A stretch of DNA of 64,000 bases, from assembly GCF_021389955.1 (NCBI RefSeq), contig NZ_CP089980.1, forward strand, positions 1,487,501 through 1,551,500. The letters are read 5' to 3'. The notes beneath the pieces were generated by a model. It was not told the origin of the DNA. It searched no databases and saw only the letters and a list, made by a program, of their open reading frames with translations. Each line of letters starts with the position of its first letter. The first letter of the stretch is position 1. This DNA comes from Fulvivirga maritima (GTDB lineage: Bacteria > Bacteroidota > Bacteroidia > Cytophagales > Cyclobacteriaceae). Both the position numbers and the translations under genes were made by a program. This document shows, piece by piece, positions 1 through 8,928 of this stretch.

Positions 1-344
1 TTGAGTATATTTTCACTACACCGTCGCACCACAGAGTGCACCATTCTAGTGATCCTAAATACCTGGATAAAAACTATGGTTCTACCCTTATCATTTGGGA
101 TAGAATATTTGGTACATTTCAGCCAGAAGAAGAAAGACCTAAATACGGCCTTACAGAACCGGTAAACACTTACAACCCTATTACATTGAATTTTCACGAA
201 TGGCGTGATATTTTCAGAGATGTAAAGAACAGTAAGTCACTGAAAGAAGCTTATCATATGATGTTTGGTAGCCCGGCTCAAATAGCAGCAGAAAAGAAAG
301 CAGCTATGGAAGCAGCAGCTCATCAAGAGCAAAAAGCGGCTTAA
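1..344 (+). CDS. Sterol desaturase / fatty acid hydroxylase family protein (C-terminal part)
   Basis: The gene is cut by the left edge; frame 3 is open from the first bases, so it starts before the window. The visible 113 residues open with a TPSHHRVHHSSDP motif, the last histidine cluster (HxxHH) of the membrane-bound di-iron fatty acid hydroxylase superfamily, followed by DKNYGSTLIIWDRIFGTF, which is typical of the segment just after it. In this family the histidines hold two irons that hydroxylate or desaturate lipid carbons at the membrane. The tail is rich in Ala, Lys and Glu and probably cytoplasmic. An internal GTG at 36 is not the real start because the histidine motif begins upstream of it. 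Substrate cannot be told from this fragment. Confidence 0.85.
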   Translation, partial: EYIFTTPSHHRVHHSSDPKYLDKNYGSTLIIWDRIFGTFQPEEERPKYGLTEPVNTYNPITLNFHEWRDIFRDVKNSKSLKEAYHMMFGSPAQIAAEKKAAMEAAAHQEQKAA

Positions 345-366
345 AAACCATTTGAAGAAATTTAAA

Positions 367-399
367 AAGGTCGGTTCATAACAGAGCCGACCTTTTTTA
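367..399. terminator. Bidirectional intrinsic terminator
   Basis: Stem AGGTCGG/CCGACCT (368-374 with 387-393), 12-nt loop, with T-rich tails on both strands. It lies between the convergent hydroxylase gene and the ABC ATPase gene and can serve both. Confidence 0.8.
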
Positions 400-401
400 T
401 T

Positions 402-1100
402 CTATCCATTATTAAAATACTCTTGCAGCTCTGTAAGGGTAGAAGGTGACGTGTTAAGATCTTTTATCACCTCTCCTTTTTCTAAAACAATAATTCTATC
501 ACACACCTCAGTAACATGAGTAAGATCATGACTAGATATCAGGTAGGTTACCGGGTGATCATTTCGGTATTCTATGAGTAGCTTTTTGAGCTTTATTTGA
601 GTGCTGGGGTCTAGGTTGGCAAAAGGTTCATCAAGAATAATAATTTCAGGATTACCCAGAAACGCTGAGGCAATGCCTACCTTCTTCTGATTCCCTTTAG
701 AAAGGTCTCTGATATATTTCTTCTTGCCGAGCACCTCATCGTTAAATATATTTACAAACCGCTGCAGCGCCAGACTAATGTCAGCCGGAGACATTTTGTG
801 CAAGCCTCCCACAAAAGCAAAATATTCATCAGGAGTTAGAAAACTAATCAGAAAGCCTTCGTCAAGAAAAGAGCTGGTAAAGCTTTTCCACTCATCTTTA
901 CCTTTAACAGGAATATCCTTGAGCAGCACTTCTCCATCATTAGGCATGATCAAATCCAGAATAACCCGAAACATGGTAGTTTTACCGGCTCCATTATTCC
1001 CCACTATTCCTACGGTACTACCTCCTTCTATTTGAATGGTGGGCAAATTAAGCACAATATTATCCTTATAATGCTTTCTTACCCCTTGTATTTTTATCAT
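402..1100 (-). CDS. ABC transporter ATP-binding protein
   Basis: A 232-residue nucleotide-binding subunit with one ABC domain. Walker A is GNNGAGKTT near residue 35, the signature is LSKGNQKK, and Walker B runs straight into it as IIILDEPFANLDP, followed by an H-loop SSHD. This order and length fit the ATPase of ABC-2 type exporters. Its ATG overlaps the end of the upstream permease gene (1100), so the two are translated as a pair and probably form one inner-membrane exporter. Substrate is unknown. The signature Ser-Lys-Gly in place of Ser-Gly-Gly is a common variant in this subgroup. Confidence 0.88.
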   Translation of the reverse strand: MIKIQGVRKHYKDNIVLNLPTIQIEGGSTVGIVGNNGAGKTTMFRVILDLIMPNDGEVLLKDIPVKGKDEWKSFTSSFLDEGFLISFLTPDEYFAFVGGLHKMSPADISLALQRFVNIFNDEVLGKKKYIRDLSKGNQKKVGIASAFLGNPEIIILDEPFANLDPSTQIKLKKLLIEYRNDHPVTYLISSHDLTHVTEVCDRIIVLEKGEVIKDLNTSPSTLTELQEYFNNG

Positions 1101-2560
1101 TATTCCTTCCTTAGTGAATCTGCTATTACGTACTTATAATTATTAAACCGCTTCACTAACACATCTATCAGCTTCTGGCGAAACATAATCCCTAGCACCC
1201 CTTGAAAAGCCACCAATACCACACCCCATACCGGCATACCTAAAATATAAAATAGCATATAACCCAGCAAAGGAGTAATAAAGCAAGGAACTGCTAATAG
1301 AAATTGAGCCAGGCCTGTGCCCTCATAATTAAACATACTTGACTTAGACAAATCTATCCTTTTTGGCTTTTTCCCTGTGAAATAAAGGATAAAGAATGAA
1401 TTCACCCCCATATTAAACAACAATGCTGCAATATGAATAAGGATAATTTTAGCCCCAAAAAAACCATATGGTAATGATAGCAGAAACCCTATGAGACATC
1501 CATAATCAAACAGCTTGAGCTTATTTTCAATAATCTGTCTATAGCTAATGTTTTTGGTAAGAAAAGTATCAAAATAGCCACTTTCCCAACTAAAACTAAA
1601 CTGACCATAGTTAATCATAAACCCACCAGTGATGAAAATACCAACAAAAATGAGCATGGCATAACCATCCATATAGTTTTCTTTAGTGTAAAAAAGGAAG
1701 CCATATAAAATAAAAAACAAAGACATAACCAGCATAGACCTTGGCCTTTTGTTCCTTAAAATCAGCCTTAGCTCCAGAGTGATAAGCTCATTTTTAAAAT
1801 GAGGATTGAAGTTAAACCATTTGCTGTCGTCCCTCTTTTCCTGCATTTGCTCAGCATAGAACGCATTTATGAAAGTATGAAAACATAAAATGTACAGCGC
1901 CACCAATAACAGAAAGATGATAACAGGCAATACATAAGATTGTAGCGATAACATGAATAGGTTAGCAGAAACCGCTTTAAAATCATAAATATGATAGTAA
2001 TCTAAGGCAAAAATACTCAGCACCAGCCCCACGAAAATCAGCATTACCCAAGAGCTCTTAAAAATGGTTTTCTTTAGATAAACAATGCCAAAGCTGCACA
2101 ATAGCGACAACAAGCTAATAGATAGCAACCAACTAAAAGTAAGTCCCCATCCATAGGCAGGCAGCACTTGCTTAAAGGCAAAAGGCACTACCAAAAACAG
2201 AGGCACCAAATTAAATAATGTAATGGCCGACCGTATCAACAAATAATGAATCAAATGGCTTCTTTTAACAGGGAGCACTCTATAAGGCTGCACTTCTAAA
2301 GCGGGTATTTCCTGTAAATAGAACCTCATAATCAGCTCTGAAGTAAAGTAAAATAGCACGAAGCCGGCATACGTTTCTATCACTGGCTCACCAGGAAACA
2401 TAATCATAATGATGCGGTCCATTAAATAGCCAACGCCCATCATGTATAAAACAGCCACTATCCCTACCAAAAAGGATATTACTGTAAGCATCTGGTTTTT
2501 ACCCCACGAGGGTGACCTTCGTATCTTTTTGGACTGATGATTAATAATCCATTTGAACAT
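1100..2560 (-). CDS. ABC-2-like permease, DUF5687-type membrane protein
   Basis: A 486-residue integral membrane protein with about ten to twelve hydrophobic stretches, beginning with a short basic cytoplasmic N-terminus (KKIRRS). Size and the N-terminal pattern resemble the Bacteroidota DUF5687 permeases, which pair with a single ABC ATPase; that assignment is from memory of the family, not a search. It is the first gene of a two-gene operon with the ATPase that overlaps it by one base. Together they are inferred to export an unknown substrate across the inner membrane. Divergent from the secreted-protein gene at 2649, with an 88-bp gap that should hold both promoters. Confidence 0.7.
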   Translation of the reverse strand: MFKWIINHQSKKIRRSPSWGKNQMLTVISFLVGIVAVLYMMGVGYLMDRIIMIMFPGEPVIETYAGFVLFYFTSELIMRFYLQEIPALEVQPYRVLPVKRSHLIHYLLIRSAITLFNLVPLFLVVPFAFKQVLPAYGWGLTFSWLLSISLLSLLCSFGIVYLKKTIFKSSWVMLIFVGLVLSIFALDYYHIYDFKAVSANLFMLSLQSYVLPVIIFLLLVALYILCFHTFINAFYAEQMQEKRDDSKWFNFNPHFKNELITLELRLILRNKRPRSMLVMSLFFILYGFLFYTKENYMDGYAMLIFVGIFITGGFMINYGQFSFSWESGYFDTFLTKNISYRQIIENKLKLFDYGCLIGFLLSLPYGFFGAKIILIHIAALLFNMGVNSFFILYFTGKKPKRIDLSKSSMFNYEGTGLAQFLLAVPCFITPLLGYMLFYILGMPVWGVVLVAFQGVLGIMFRQKLIDVLVKRFNNYKYVIADSLRKE

Positions 2561-2648
2561 AAATATTTGACAGGGTATTAATTAAAACCAGATTGATTTT
2601 CAATAAACTAATTTTTCAACGTTATTTGAAACAGTAGAACCCTAAGTT

Positions 2649-3665
2649 ATGCACAAATATCTTCTTATTGTAATTTTCTTCTTAGCAACAGGAACCTTAA
2701 AAGCCCAGGACAAGCGCCCTATACATGATATTCTGGACTCCCTACAATATACTCAGGAGTTACCCAAAGACATTTTAAAGACTAAGTCTATGGTACTGGT
2801 AGACGTGCCGCCCAAGAGTACCGATCCTTACATCAGAGGAAACTGGAAGGCTCTGGCCGAAGCTGCTCAGCCGGGTTTTAGAAAAGCAGGAATAGACGCA
2901 GTCGTTTATTACCATATGGATGATATTTATAGCGGCAAAGAGTCATTTGATGCCTTTATGGGAAACTTTAATGGCCGGGAGATAGAGAATGTAGTATTCC
3001 TAACCCAAGAAAATGGCATGATTAAGCTCATTCTCTCTAAGGTGCATGATGAAACCCACCTAATAGTGCCAGGCCAAGCGGCATGGAAAGCTGAAAACGC
3101 AGATATGAAGGATCTTATGACCAATCTTTATCGTATAGCTGCTAACTCTTCTCAAGATCGGGAAAACCTATTGGTGACTACGGTACCTGAATTCGGAGAG
3201 ATGCCCAGGGTAATAAAAGCCAGAAGAGGTGAATACTATGACCTCAACTTTTCTTCTGAAAAACTGGCTATCCCTATGTTTGCTGACACAGTAGCCATCA
3301 GCCAGGCTATGATTAACTACCCCTACGAATACGGTTTTGTAGATCCTGAGAGAGAGGAAAAAAAGCTTAGGTCAGACGGCTATCAGTACATTTTGTACTA
3401 TGTACACTCCACTGCCAAATCTGTAAAAGAAATGCTGGAATACCCTATTAAAGAATCAGAAACCGCTTTTATCTCAGAAGTGATAGTAGATGATAAGACA
3501 AGGACTACCTCCAATAACATTAATACTCCCGTTTATAAATTTTATATAAAACATATTTACTCAGGTAATGTATTTTTAGGGAAAAGATGGGACGCCGCAC
3601 CACGTTGGCAAGACGCTCTGATCAACTATGTTGATAACCTGCGCAATGAACTAGTAAGAAACTAG
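2649..3665 (+). CDS. Secreted protein of unknown function
   Basis: 338 residues. Residues 1-19 form a clear signal peptide (hydrophobic run ending ATGTLKAQ), so the protein is exported, probably to the periplasm. The remainder is soluble, mixed alpha/beta by composition, with no cysteines in obvious pairs and no lipobox. I do not recognise a family. It is followed 41 bp downstream by the M2 peptidase gene on the same strand with no terminator between, so the two may be co-transcribed. No T9SS tail is visible at the C-terminus. Confidence 0.7.
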   Translation: MHKYLLIVIFFLATGTLKAQDKRPIHDILDSLQYTQELPKDILKTKSMVLVDVPPKSTDPYIRGNWKALAEAAQPGFRKAGIDAVVYYHMDDIYSGKESFDAFMGNFNGREIENVVFLTQENGMIKLILSKVHDETHLIVPGQAAWKAENADMKDLMTNLYRIAANSSQDRENLLVTTVPEFGEMPRVIKARRGEYYDLNFSSEKLAIPMFADTVAISQAMINYPYEYGFVDPEREEKKLRSDGYQYILYYVHSTAKSVKEMLEYPIKESETAFISEVIVDDKTRTTSNNINTPVYKFYIKHIYSGNVFLGKRWDAAPRWQDALINYVDNLRNELVRN

Positions 3666-3706
3666 TCATCATCTGGCGGTGTCTCAAGGAACCTAACCGC
3701 AGATTT

Positions 3707-5533
3707 ATGAAAAAAACATTTACAGCCTTTTTGGTACCCCTATTACTTATGTGGGGATGTAATAATGCCAATAAAGAAGATAGCACCTCACAAAATTCAG
3801 AGGTGCAGGCTTTCCTTGATGAGTACAATGCCAGGTACTTGAAACTATACTATCAATCATCTCTGGCCGAGTGGGCCTCTAACACCCATATTGTAGAAGG
3901 TGATACGATGAATGCTTATCAAACACGATTGGCTAACGAAGCCTTAGCATCATTTACGGGTAGTCAGGAGGTAATTGAAAAAACCAGGAAGTTTCTTGAA
4001 AATAAAAATTCACTTGACACACTTCAAGTCAAACAGTTAGAGGCCATATTATACTCTGCAGCTAATAATCCTGCTACCGCAAAAGAAACAGTAAAAAGAA
4101 GAATTAAGGCCGAAGCTCTACAAACAGAACGGTTGTTTGGCTTTGATTTTAAAATAGGAGATAAGTCAGTTTCTACTAATGATATTGACAATATTCTTAA
4201 AAGCGAAAATGATCTACTACTAAGAGAGGCTGCTTGGGATGCCAGCAAAGAAGTAGGCAAAGAGCTAAAAGCAGGCTTAGATTCTTTAAGAAGACTCAGA
4301 AATGAAACTGTGCAGGCACTGGGCTACCAGGATTACTTCTCTTACCAGGTTTCTGACTATGGCATGACTGTAGACGAGATGATGGCACTCAACAGACAGC
4401 TTATAGAAGAGGTATGGCCGCTATACCGAGAGTTGCATACTTATGTACGTTATGAACTGGCTAAAAAATATGGCGTAACTACCGTTCCGGAAATGATTCC
4501 TGCTCACTGGCTCCCTAACCGATGGGGACAAGATTGGTCACCAATCATTGATGTAGAGGGAATAGATTTAGATGCTACCTTAGAAGAAAAAGGGGCAGAA
4601 TGGCTGGTTAAACAAGCGGAAAGCTTTTATGTAAGCCTGGGCTTTGACCCTCTTCCTAAAAGTTTTTATGACAGTTCCAGCTTATATCCCGCTCCTGCAG
4701 ATGCTGGTTACAAAAAGAACAATCACGCCTCTGCCTGGCATATGGATCTTAAAAAAGATGTGAGAAGCTTAATGAGCGTTATTCCTAATGCAGAATGGTA
4801 TGAAACCACTCATCATGAGCTTGGCCATATTTACTATTATATGTCATACTCTACTCCAGAAGTGCCTCCATTATTGAGAGGTGGAGCTAACCGTGCTTTT
4901 CATGAGGCTGTGGGGAGCATGATGGGGTTAGCCGCTACACAAAAGCCATTTCTCACTGAGCTAGAGCTTATACCTGCTAATGTGGAGACTGATGAAACCA
5001 GAACATTATTAAAAGAGGCGCTGAGCCATATTATATTTATCCCTTTTTCTTCTGGAGTAATGACACATTTCGAACATGATCTTTACCTCAATAACTTACC
5101 AGAAGACCAGTTTAATGCCAAATGGTGGGAGTACAAGAAGACATTTCAAGGTATAGTACCACCTACTCCTCGTGGTGAAGAGTTTGCTGATGCCACCTCT
5201 AAAACGCATATTAATAATGATGCCGCACAGTATTATGACTATGCCTTATCACACGCATTATTATTTCAGATTCATAGCCATATAGCTAAAAATATACTTC
5301 ATCAGGATCCGAGATCTACTAACTATTTTGGAAGCAAAGCTACAGGCGAATTTCTGCATAATATGCTCAAAACAGGAGCTACTGAAGACTGGCGTAAGCT
5401 ATTAAAAGATGCTACCGGAGAAGACATCAATGCTAAAGCTATGCTGGAGTACTTTCAGCCACTAATGAAGTATTTAAAAGAAGTAAATAAAGGGAGAGAA
5501 TATACCTTACCGGTAAGACCCATCTTTAATTAA
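3707..5533 (+). CDS. M2 family metallopeptidase (ACE-like peptidyl-dipeptidase), lipoprotein
   Basis: 608 residues, the usual length of a single-domain M2 peptidase. The zinc site is complete: H370-E-L-G-H374 and, 30 residues from the first His, E400 inside FHEAVG, as in angiotensin-converting enzyme where the sequence around both motifs is very similar (TTHHELGHIYYY and GGANRAFHEAVG). The N-terminus has a lipoprotein signal with the lipobox cysteine in LLMWGCNN, so it should be anchored in the outer or inner membrane facing the periplasm. It is expected to remove dipeptides from the C-termini of oligopeptides. Probably co-transcribed with the secreted protein just upstream. Confidence 0.92.
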   Translation: MKKTFTAFLVPLLLMWGCNNANKEDSTSQNSEVQAFLDEYNARYLKLYYQSSLAEWASNTHIVEGDTMNAYQTRLANEALASFTGSQEVIEKTRKFLENKNSLDTLQVKQLEAILYSAANNPATAKETVKRRIKAEALQTERLFGFDFKIGDKSVSTNDIDNILKSENDLLLREAAWDASKEVGKELKAGLDSLRRLRNETVQALGYQDYFSYQVSDYGMTVDEMMALNRQLIEEVWPLYRELHTYVRYELAKKYGVTTVPEMIPAHWLPNRWGQDWSPIIDVEGIDLDATLEEKGAEWLVKQAESFYVSLGFDPLPKSFYDSSSLYPAPADAGYKKNNHASAWHMDLKKDVRSLMSVIPNAEWYETTHHELGHIYYYMSYSTPEVPPLLRGGANRAFHEAVGSMMGLAATQKPFLTELELIPANVETDETRTLLKEALSHIIFIPFSSGVMTHFEHDLYLNNLPEDQFNAKWWEYKKTFQGIVPPTPRGEEFADATSKTHINNDAAQYYDYALSHALLFQIHSHIAKNILHQDPRSTNYFGSKATGEFLHNMLKTGATEDWRKLLKDATGEDINAKAMLEYFQPLMKYLKEVNKGREYTLPVRPIFN

Positions 5534-5552
5534 CCATTGCATTAGAAAAAAA

Positions 5553-5577
5553 GCTACCTCTTTGACAGAGAGGTAGC
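5553..5577 (-). terminator. Intrinsic terminator of the receiver gene
   Basis: Perfect 9-bp stem GCTACCTCT/AGAGGTAGC with a 7-nt loop. Read on the minus strand it is followed by seven T, so it ends transcription of the receiver gene at 5624; it may also help stop the M2 peptidase transcript. Confidence 0.8.
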
Positions 5578-5623
5578 CTCAGTTAAAACCAAACCAATAA
5601 TTATATTAAATTAAGACACTTGC

Positions 5624-6079
5624 TCAGGCGTAGTTTATAAACGCTAATTGCTGAGCTCTGCATTCTTCATATCTCAAAGGCCTTCTTTCTTTATTAACCT
5701 TCAGATCCGTCTCTCCCAAAGACTTTTTTACGGCATATATGAGAGAGTTATCCAAATATGGTTTTATTAAAAAGGCACTTGCCTCCAGTTCTCTGGCTGA
5801 ACGAATATAATTCAGATCCATTTCCCCGTGCAGGCATATTATACTTATATCTTTAGTTGATTCCTCATTTCTGAGCATATCCACCATATCAAGGCCGTTA
5901 AGCACAGCTATATCAATATCAGTGATAATCAAATCAGGCTGATTCTCTTTTGCCGCATATAAGCCATGAAGGCCATCTGTAGCATACATAAGGTCAAAAT
6001 CAAAATGGGAAAGTATGCTATGCATTTCTCTCCTTGTTTCTTCATCTTGATGGATAATCAGAATACGTTTACTTTTCAT
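5624..6079 (-). CDS. Single-domain response regulator receiver with unusual switch residue
   Basis: 151 residues: one CheY-like receiver (about 5-118) and a short basic tail, no output domain. The acidic pocket (D12, E13), phospho-acceptor D54 (in LIITDIDI) and lysine K106 (FLIKPY) are spaced as in CheY (D57, K109). The conserved Thr/Ser that couples phosphorylation to the conformational switch should fall at residue 84 and is His here (ICLHGEM). It may therefore signal differently or act constitutively. No kinase gene is adjacent on the same transcript; the LuxR-type regulator upstream is separated by 222 bp including a 20-bp palindrome. Confidence 0.82.
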   Translation of the reverse strand: MKSKRILIIHQDEETRREMHSILSHFDFDLMYATDGLHGLYAAKENQPDLIITDIDIAVLNGLDMVDMLRNEESTKDISIICLHGEMDLNYIRSARELEASAFLIKPYLDNSLIYAVKKSLGETDLKVNKERRPLRYEECRAQQLAFINYA

Positions 6080-6263
6080 CTACTAAGAGTTTTGGGCGAT
6101 TAGTGATGGCAAGTTATAAATCGATTAATTGATAATTTTTTCAGAATCTCCCCAAGTAGTTACACTTAGAGGATTCCCCTTAATCAACCATTTGATATTT
6201 AGTAATTTACACGTATTTCAATTAAGAGTCAACCCTTATGGTATGGGTATTTTATACTAAACA

Positions 6264-6283
6264 ATTAGGTAAATTTACCTAAT
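6264..6283. repeat. 20-bp perfect palindrome
   Basis: A perfect dyad built from ATTAGGTAAA and its complement, without a spacer. It lies 18 bp beyond the stop of the LuxR-type regulator gene and 185 bp upstream of the receiver gene. It could be a weak AT-rich terminator or a regulator binding site; there is no strong T-run. Confidence 0.5.
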
Positions 6284-6301
6284 ATGTCATATGTAAGGTA
6301 T

Positions 6302-6949
6302 TTAGTCTAGCAGACCACTTTCATACGCATATTTTACGAGACCTACGGTATTTCGCACACCTGTTTTGTCCATAATCCTGGCTCGGTGATTATGAATGGT
6401 CTTTTCTGAAAGAGATAATTTCTCTCCTATTTCCTTCATAGTAAGCTCCCGGCATATGAGCAAAAGTATTTCCTTTTCGCGTTCTGTAAGGGAGAGTGTA
6501 TGATTAAAAATCGGCCTTGATTCTGCCTTTTTCCTATCTCTGGCACCTTTTCTTAAAGCATCTACCACCAGCTGGTTTTGATAAAAATCTTTTTCTATTA
6601 CCGAATTTATGGCTTCTTCTACCTCTTCTGGCTCAGCATTTTTTAGTAAGAAGGCATGAGCCCCTACCTCCATCAGGTAAAATATATGTTGTTGGCTATC
6701 ATGCATTGAAAGTATTATCACTTTTATGTCAGGATAGCGACTTATGACTTTCTCCGTGGCTTCTATGCCATCCATTACAGGCATTTCCAAATCCATGAGA
6801 ATCACATTAGGAGGGTTCTCCTTTACCAAATCCAGTAATTCTTTTCCATTTTCAGCTTCTTTCACCTCTAAAATCCCCGGAAAGGATTTTACTAATCTAG
6901 CCATGCCCTTTCTAAAAAGGGTTTGATCATCTGCTATGTATACTTTCAT
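6302..6949 (-). CDS. LuxR/NarL-family response regulator
   Basis: 215 residues: receiver domain at 1-120 with D7/D8 acidic pair, phospho-acceptor D53 (ILMDLEMPVMDG), switch serine in IILSMHD and lysine in FLLKNA; then a linker and a GerE helix-turn-helix at about 150-212 (LTEREKEILLLICRELTMKEIGEKL). It overlaps the kinase gene by one base and is almost surely its phosphorylation target, acting as a transcription factor. What genes it controls cannot be read from the window. Confidence 0.93.
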   Translation of the reverse strand: MKVYIADDQTLFRKGMARLVKSFPGILEVKEAENGKELLDLVKENPPNVILMDLEMPVMDGIEATEKVISRYPDIKVIILSMHDSQQHIFYLMEVGAHAFLLKNAEPEEVEEAINSVIEKDFYQNQLVVDALRKGARDRKKAESRPIFNHTLSLTEREKEILLLICRELTMKEIGEKLSLSEKTIHNHRARIMDKTGVRNTVGLVKYAYESGLLD

Positions 6950-7737
6950 TAAGTTCCTAAAACAATTCTTATTCGCGTGCCTTTGTTTATTTCGCTATCG
7001 AATTGTACCTCTGCCTTAATTAAACTCACTCGGTTTTCTATACTGTATAATCCTATTCCTCGCCTGATGTCTTGCTTAGTTTTTACTAAATCAAAACCCT
7101 TTCCATTATCAGAAACTGTTAAATTAATAGGATTATTCCAATCCACATTTACCCACACTTCGGAAGCCTCTGCGTGTTTAAGAGCATTATTAATTAATTC
7201 TTGCACAATTCGGTAAATCAGGAGTTCATCCTGTTGGTTTAATTTAACGTTTTCTCCCCTCTGATGAAAATATATTTTGGTTTGTGGTGTAGTTAATTTT
7301 TCTACCAGTTCTTCTAAAGCTCTTCCTAATCCAAAAATTTCCAGTGATGATGGTAATAAAGCTTTGGATATTTTTCGCACCGTTTCTATGGTGCTATCTA
7401 TCATTTCTTTGGTATCTACCATAGCCAGTTCCATCTCATCAGAAGGAATAGTGCCTTTTTTTAGCATATTGAGATTGAGCTTAGCTGCTGATAACATGGC
7501 ACCTACACCATCATGCAGTTCTGCTGCTATTCTTCTGCGCTCTTTTTCCTGAGAATCTACAGTGGCCTGCAACAGCTCTCTCTGATAGTCTGCTTCCAGC
7601 TGCTGAGTAGCTATTTTGTTTTGCAGCATCCGGGATCGATAATAAATAATAAAAAATATTATGCAGCCTGCTAATAGTAAAGTGGTAGATGTACCTACTA
7701 TTACCAATGCAGTAATATTTGGAATTTCTGCACTCAT
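6949..7737 (-). CDS. Sensor histidine kinase, HisKA_3 type
   Basis: 262 residues from the ATG at 7737, chosen because it overlaps the upstream stop (TAATG) and has AGAGAGG about ten bases before it; a longer reading from 7794 would overlap the upstream gene by 58 bases. One transmembrane helix at about 9-33, a short coiled segment, then the dimerisation and phospho-acceptor helix with H75 in ELHDGVGAML, and a HATPase domain (N box around ELINNALKHA, G box DNGKGFDL and RGIGLYSI). There is no sensory domain, so the signal may come through the membrane protein encoded directly upstream. Partner of the LuxR-type regulator. Confidence 0.9.
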   Translation of the reverse strand: MSAEIPNITALVIVGTSTTLLLAGCIIFFIIYYRSRMLQNKIATQQLEADYQRELLQATVDSQEKERRRIAAELHDGVGAMLSAAKLNLNMLKKGTIPSDEMELAMVDTKEMIDSTIETVRKISKALLPSSLEIFGLGRALEELVEKLTTPQTKIYFHQRGENVKLNQQDELLIYRIVQELINNALKHAEASEVWVNVDWNNPINLTVSDNGKGFDLVKTKQDIRRGIGLYSIENRVSLIKAEVQFDSEINKGTRIRIVLGT

Positions 7738-8375
7738 TAACATCCTACCTCTCTTGATTTTCGTTGAGCCACCCAAAAACCATACGCCAGACAAATATTT
7801 TTAACCACACCCAATAGATTATGAAACATATATGATATAACGGCCGAGGCCCTGTCAATCTTACTCAATAGTTCAAAAAATAAGGATATGAACAGAAAGC
7901 CAGAAAAATAAATGAGGAAACCTGAATTAATCCAGAATAAAGAATCTTCTAATGGATTTTCTTTTTCCATTTCTCTTAAATATTTAATAAAAAATAAGGC
8001 AGATAGAACACTAAACAGAATACTGTTAGAAACCCTGAGATAGTTATTATTAAAGCCAGAATAGCAGAAAATAGCTAATATCAGTAATTCTATAATTGCC
8101 AAGATAAAAATTTTCCTAAATTTAAATATTCTTTTATAAAATTCAACTAACAAAAGAAGTTCTATTATTCTGTAGACTACTCCGTGATAGGGAATATATA
8201 CACCAAAAAAGTCATAACATACAGCAAAAATCAGATCCAACAGAAAGGAAAAGAAAACAAGTGTCAGAACGAACTTCGAAATATTGGCAGAATCTCTTAG
8301 GCCAATTAATAGCGAAGCTACTGCACTAAAAATCATGATATAGCTGATTACGTCATAAAGATTTTCGTACTCCAC
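7737..8375 (-). CDS. Multi-pass membrane protein upstream of histidine kinase
   Basis: 212 residues with about six to seven hydrophobic helices and no soluble domain. The start is GTG at 8375; a later Met at residue 14 is an alternative but would clip the first helix. It overlaps the kinase gene by one base and so belongs to a three-gene operon (membrane protein, kinase, regulator). I do not recognise a family. Because the kinase has just one membrane helix and no input domain, this protein is a plausible sensor or signal-relay partner; that is inference from position only. Confidence 0.65.
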   Translation of the reverse strand: MEYENLYDVISYIMIFSAVASLLIGLRDSANISKFVLTLVFFSFLLDLIFAVCYDFFGVYIPYHGVVYRIIELLLLVEFYKRIFKFRKIFILAIIELLILAIFCYSGFNNNYLRVSNSILFSVLSALFFIKYLREMEKENPLEDSLFWINSGFLIYFSGFLFISLFFELLSKIDRASAVISYMFHNLLGVVKNICLAYGFWVAQRKSREVGC

Positions 8376-8426
8376 AGCAATAATTTGTTATTGACATTAA
8401 GTAAAAGAATAAAACAGGCATTATGT

Positions 8427-8771
8427 TCAAGCCAGTAGATCTTCTTGGCCCGGGCATTTGGGAGGGCACGCGGCTCCATCATCCAAAATCATATAATTGA
8501 TATCATTTTCACCCTCAGGCAAAATGTTATTTTCATCCGCCGTAGCAGCCACTAATATTAACTTATCCTCTCCATAGTCATCTTTGGCAAAGTATATTCT
8601 TAGCCCAACTGCTTTACCCTGTTTATCCTTTTCAGCCAAGAGCTGCTGTAATTTTTCCTTTCCATAAAAAATAGCCTTAACCCTGCCAGGGTTTTCCCGC
8701 TGATAATGCTTGGTCCATCTTATCGCAGTTTGTAAAGAGATAAATTCTCCTTCTTTTCCATTAAAAGCCAT
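8427..8771 (-). CDS. Small conserved-looking protein of unknown function
   Basis: 114 residues, soluble, with no signal peptide. It begins with a helical segment (TAIRWTKHYQRENPG) and ends with a cysteine pair in GAACPPKCPGQ, which could bind a metal or form a disulfide. No family recognised. It is transcribed divergently from the oxyR gene 157 bp away; LysR-type regulators often act on divergent neighbours, so control by OxyR is possible but unproven. The intergenic stretch is AT-rich with several TATA-like runs. Confidence 0.6.
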   Translation of the reverse strand: MAFNGKEGEFISLQTAIRWTKHYQRENPGRVKAIFYGKEKLQQLLAEKDKQGKAVGLRIYFAKDDYGEDKLILVAATADENNILPEGENDINYMILDDGAACPPKCPGQEDLLA

Positions 8772-8928
8772 AACTATAAATTTAGAGTCAATAAATGATA
8801 TTTATATGATTATTATAATATATTATTGTTTATCAAGAAAGGAAACCACTTGAACTGAAATAAATAAGAGGTAAACAAGTCGTTTCCTGATTCAGCTTTT
8901 ATTATTTAATTTGCCCGAAACCTCCATT

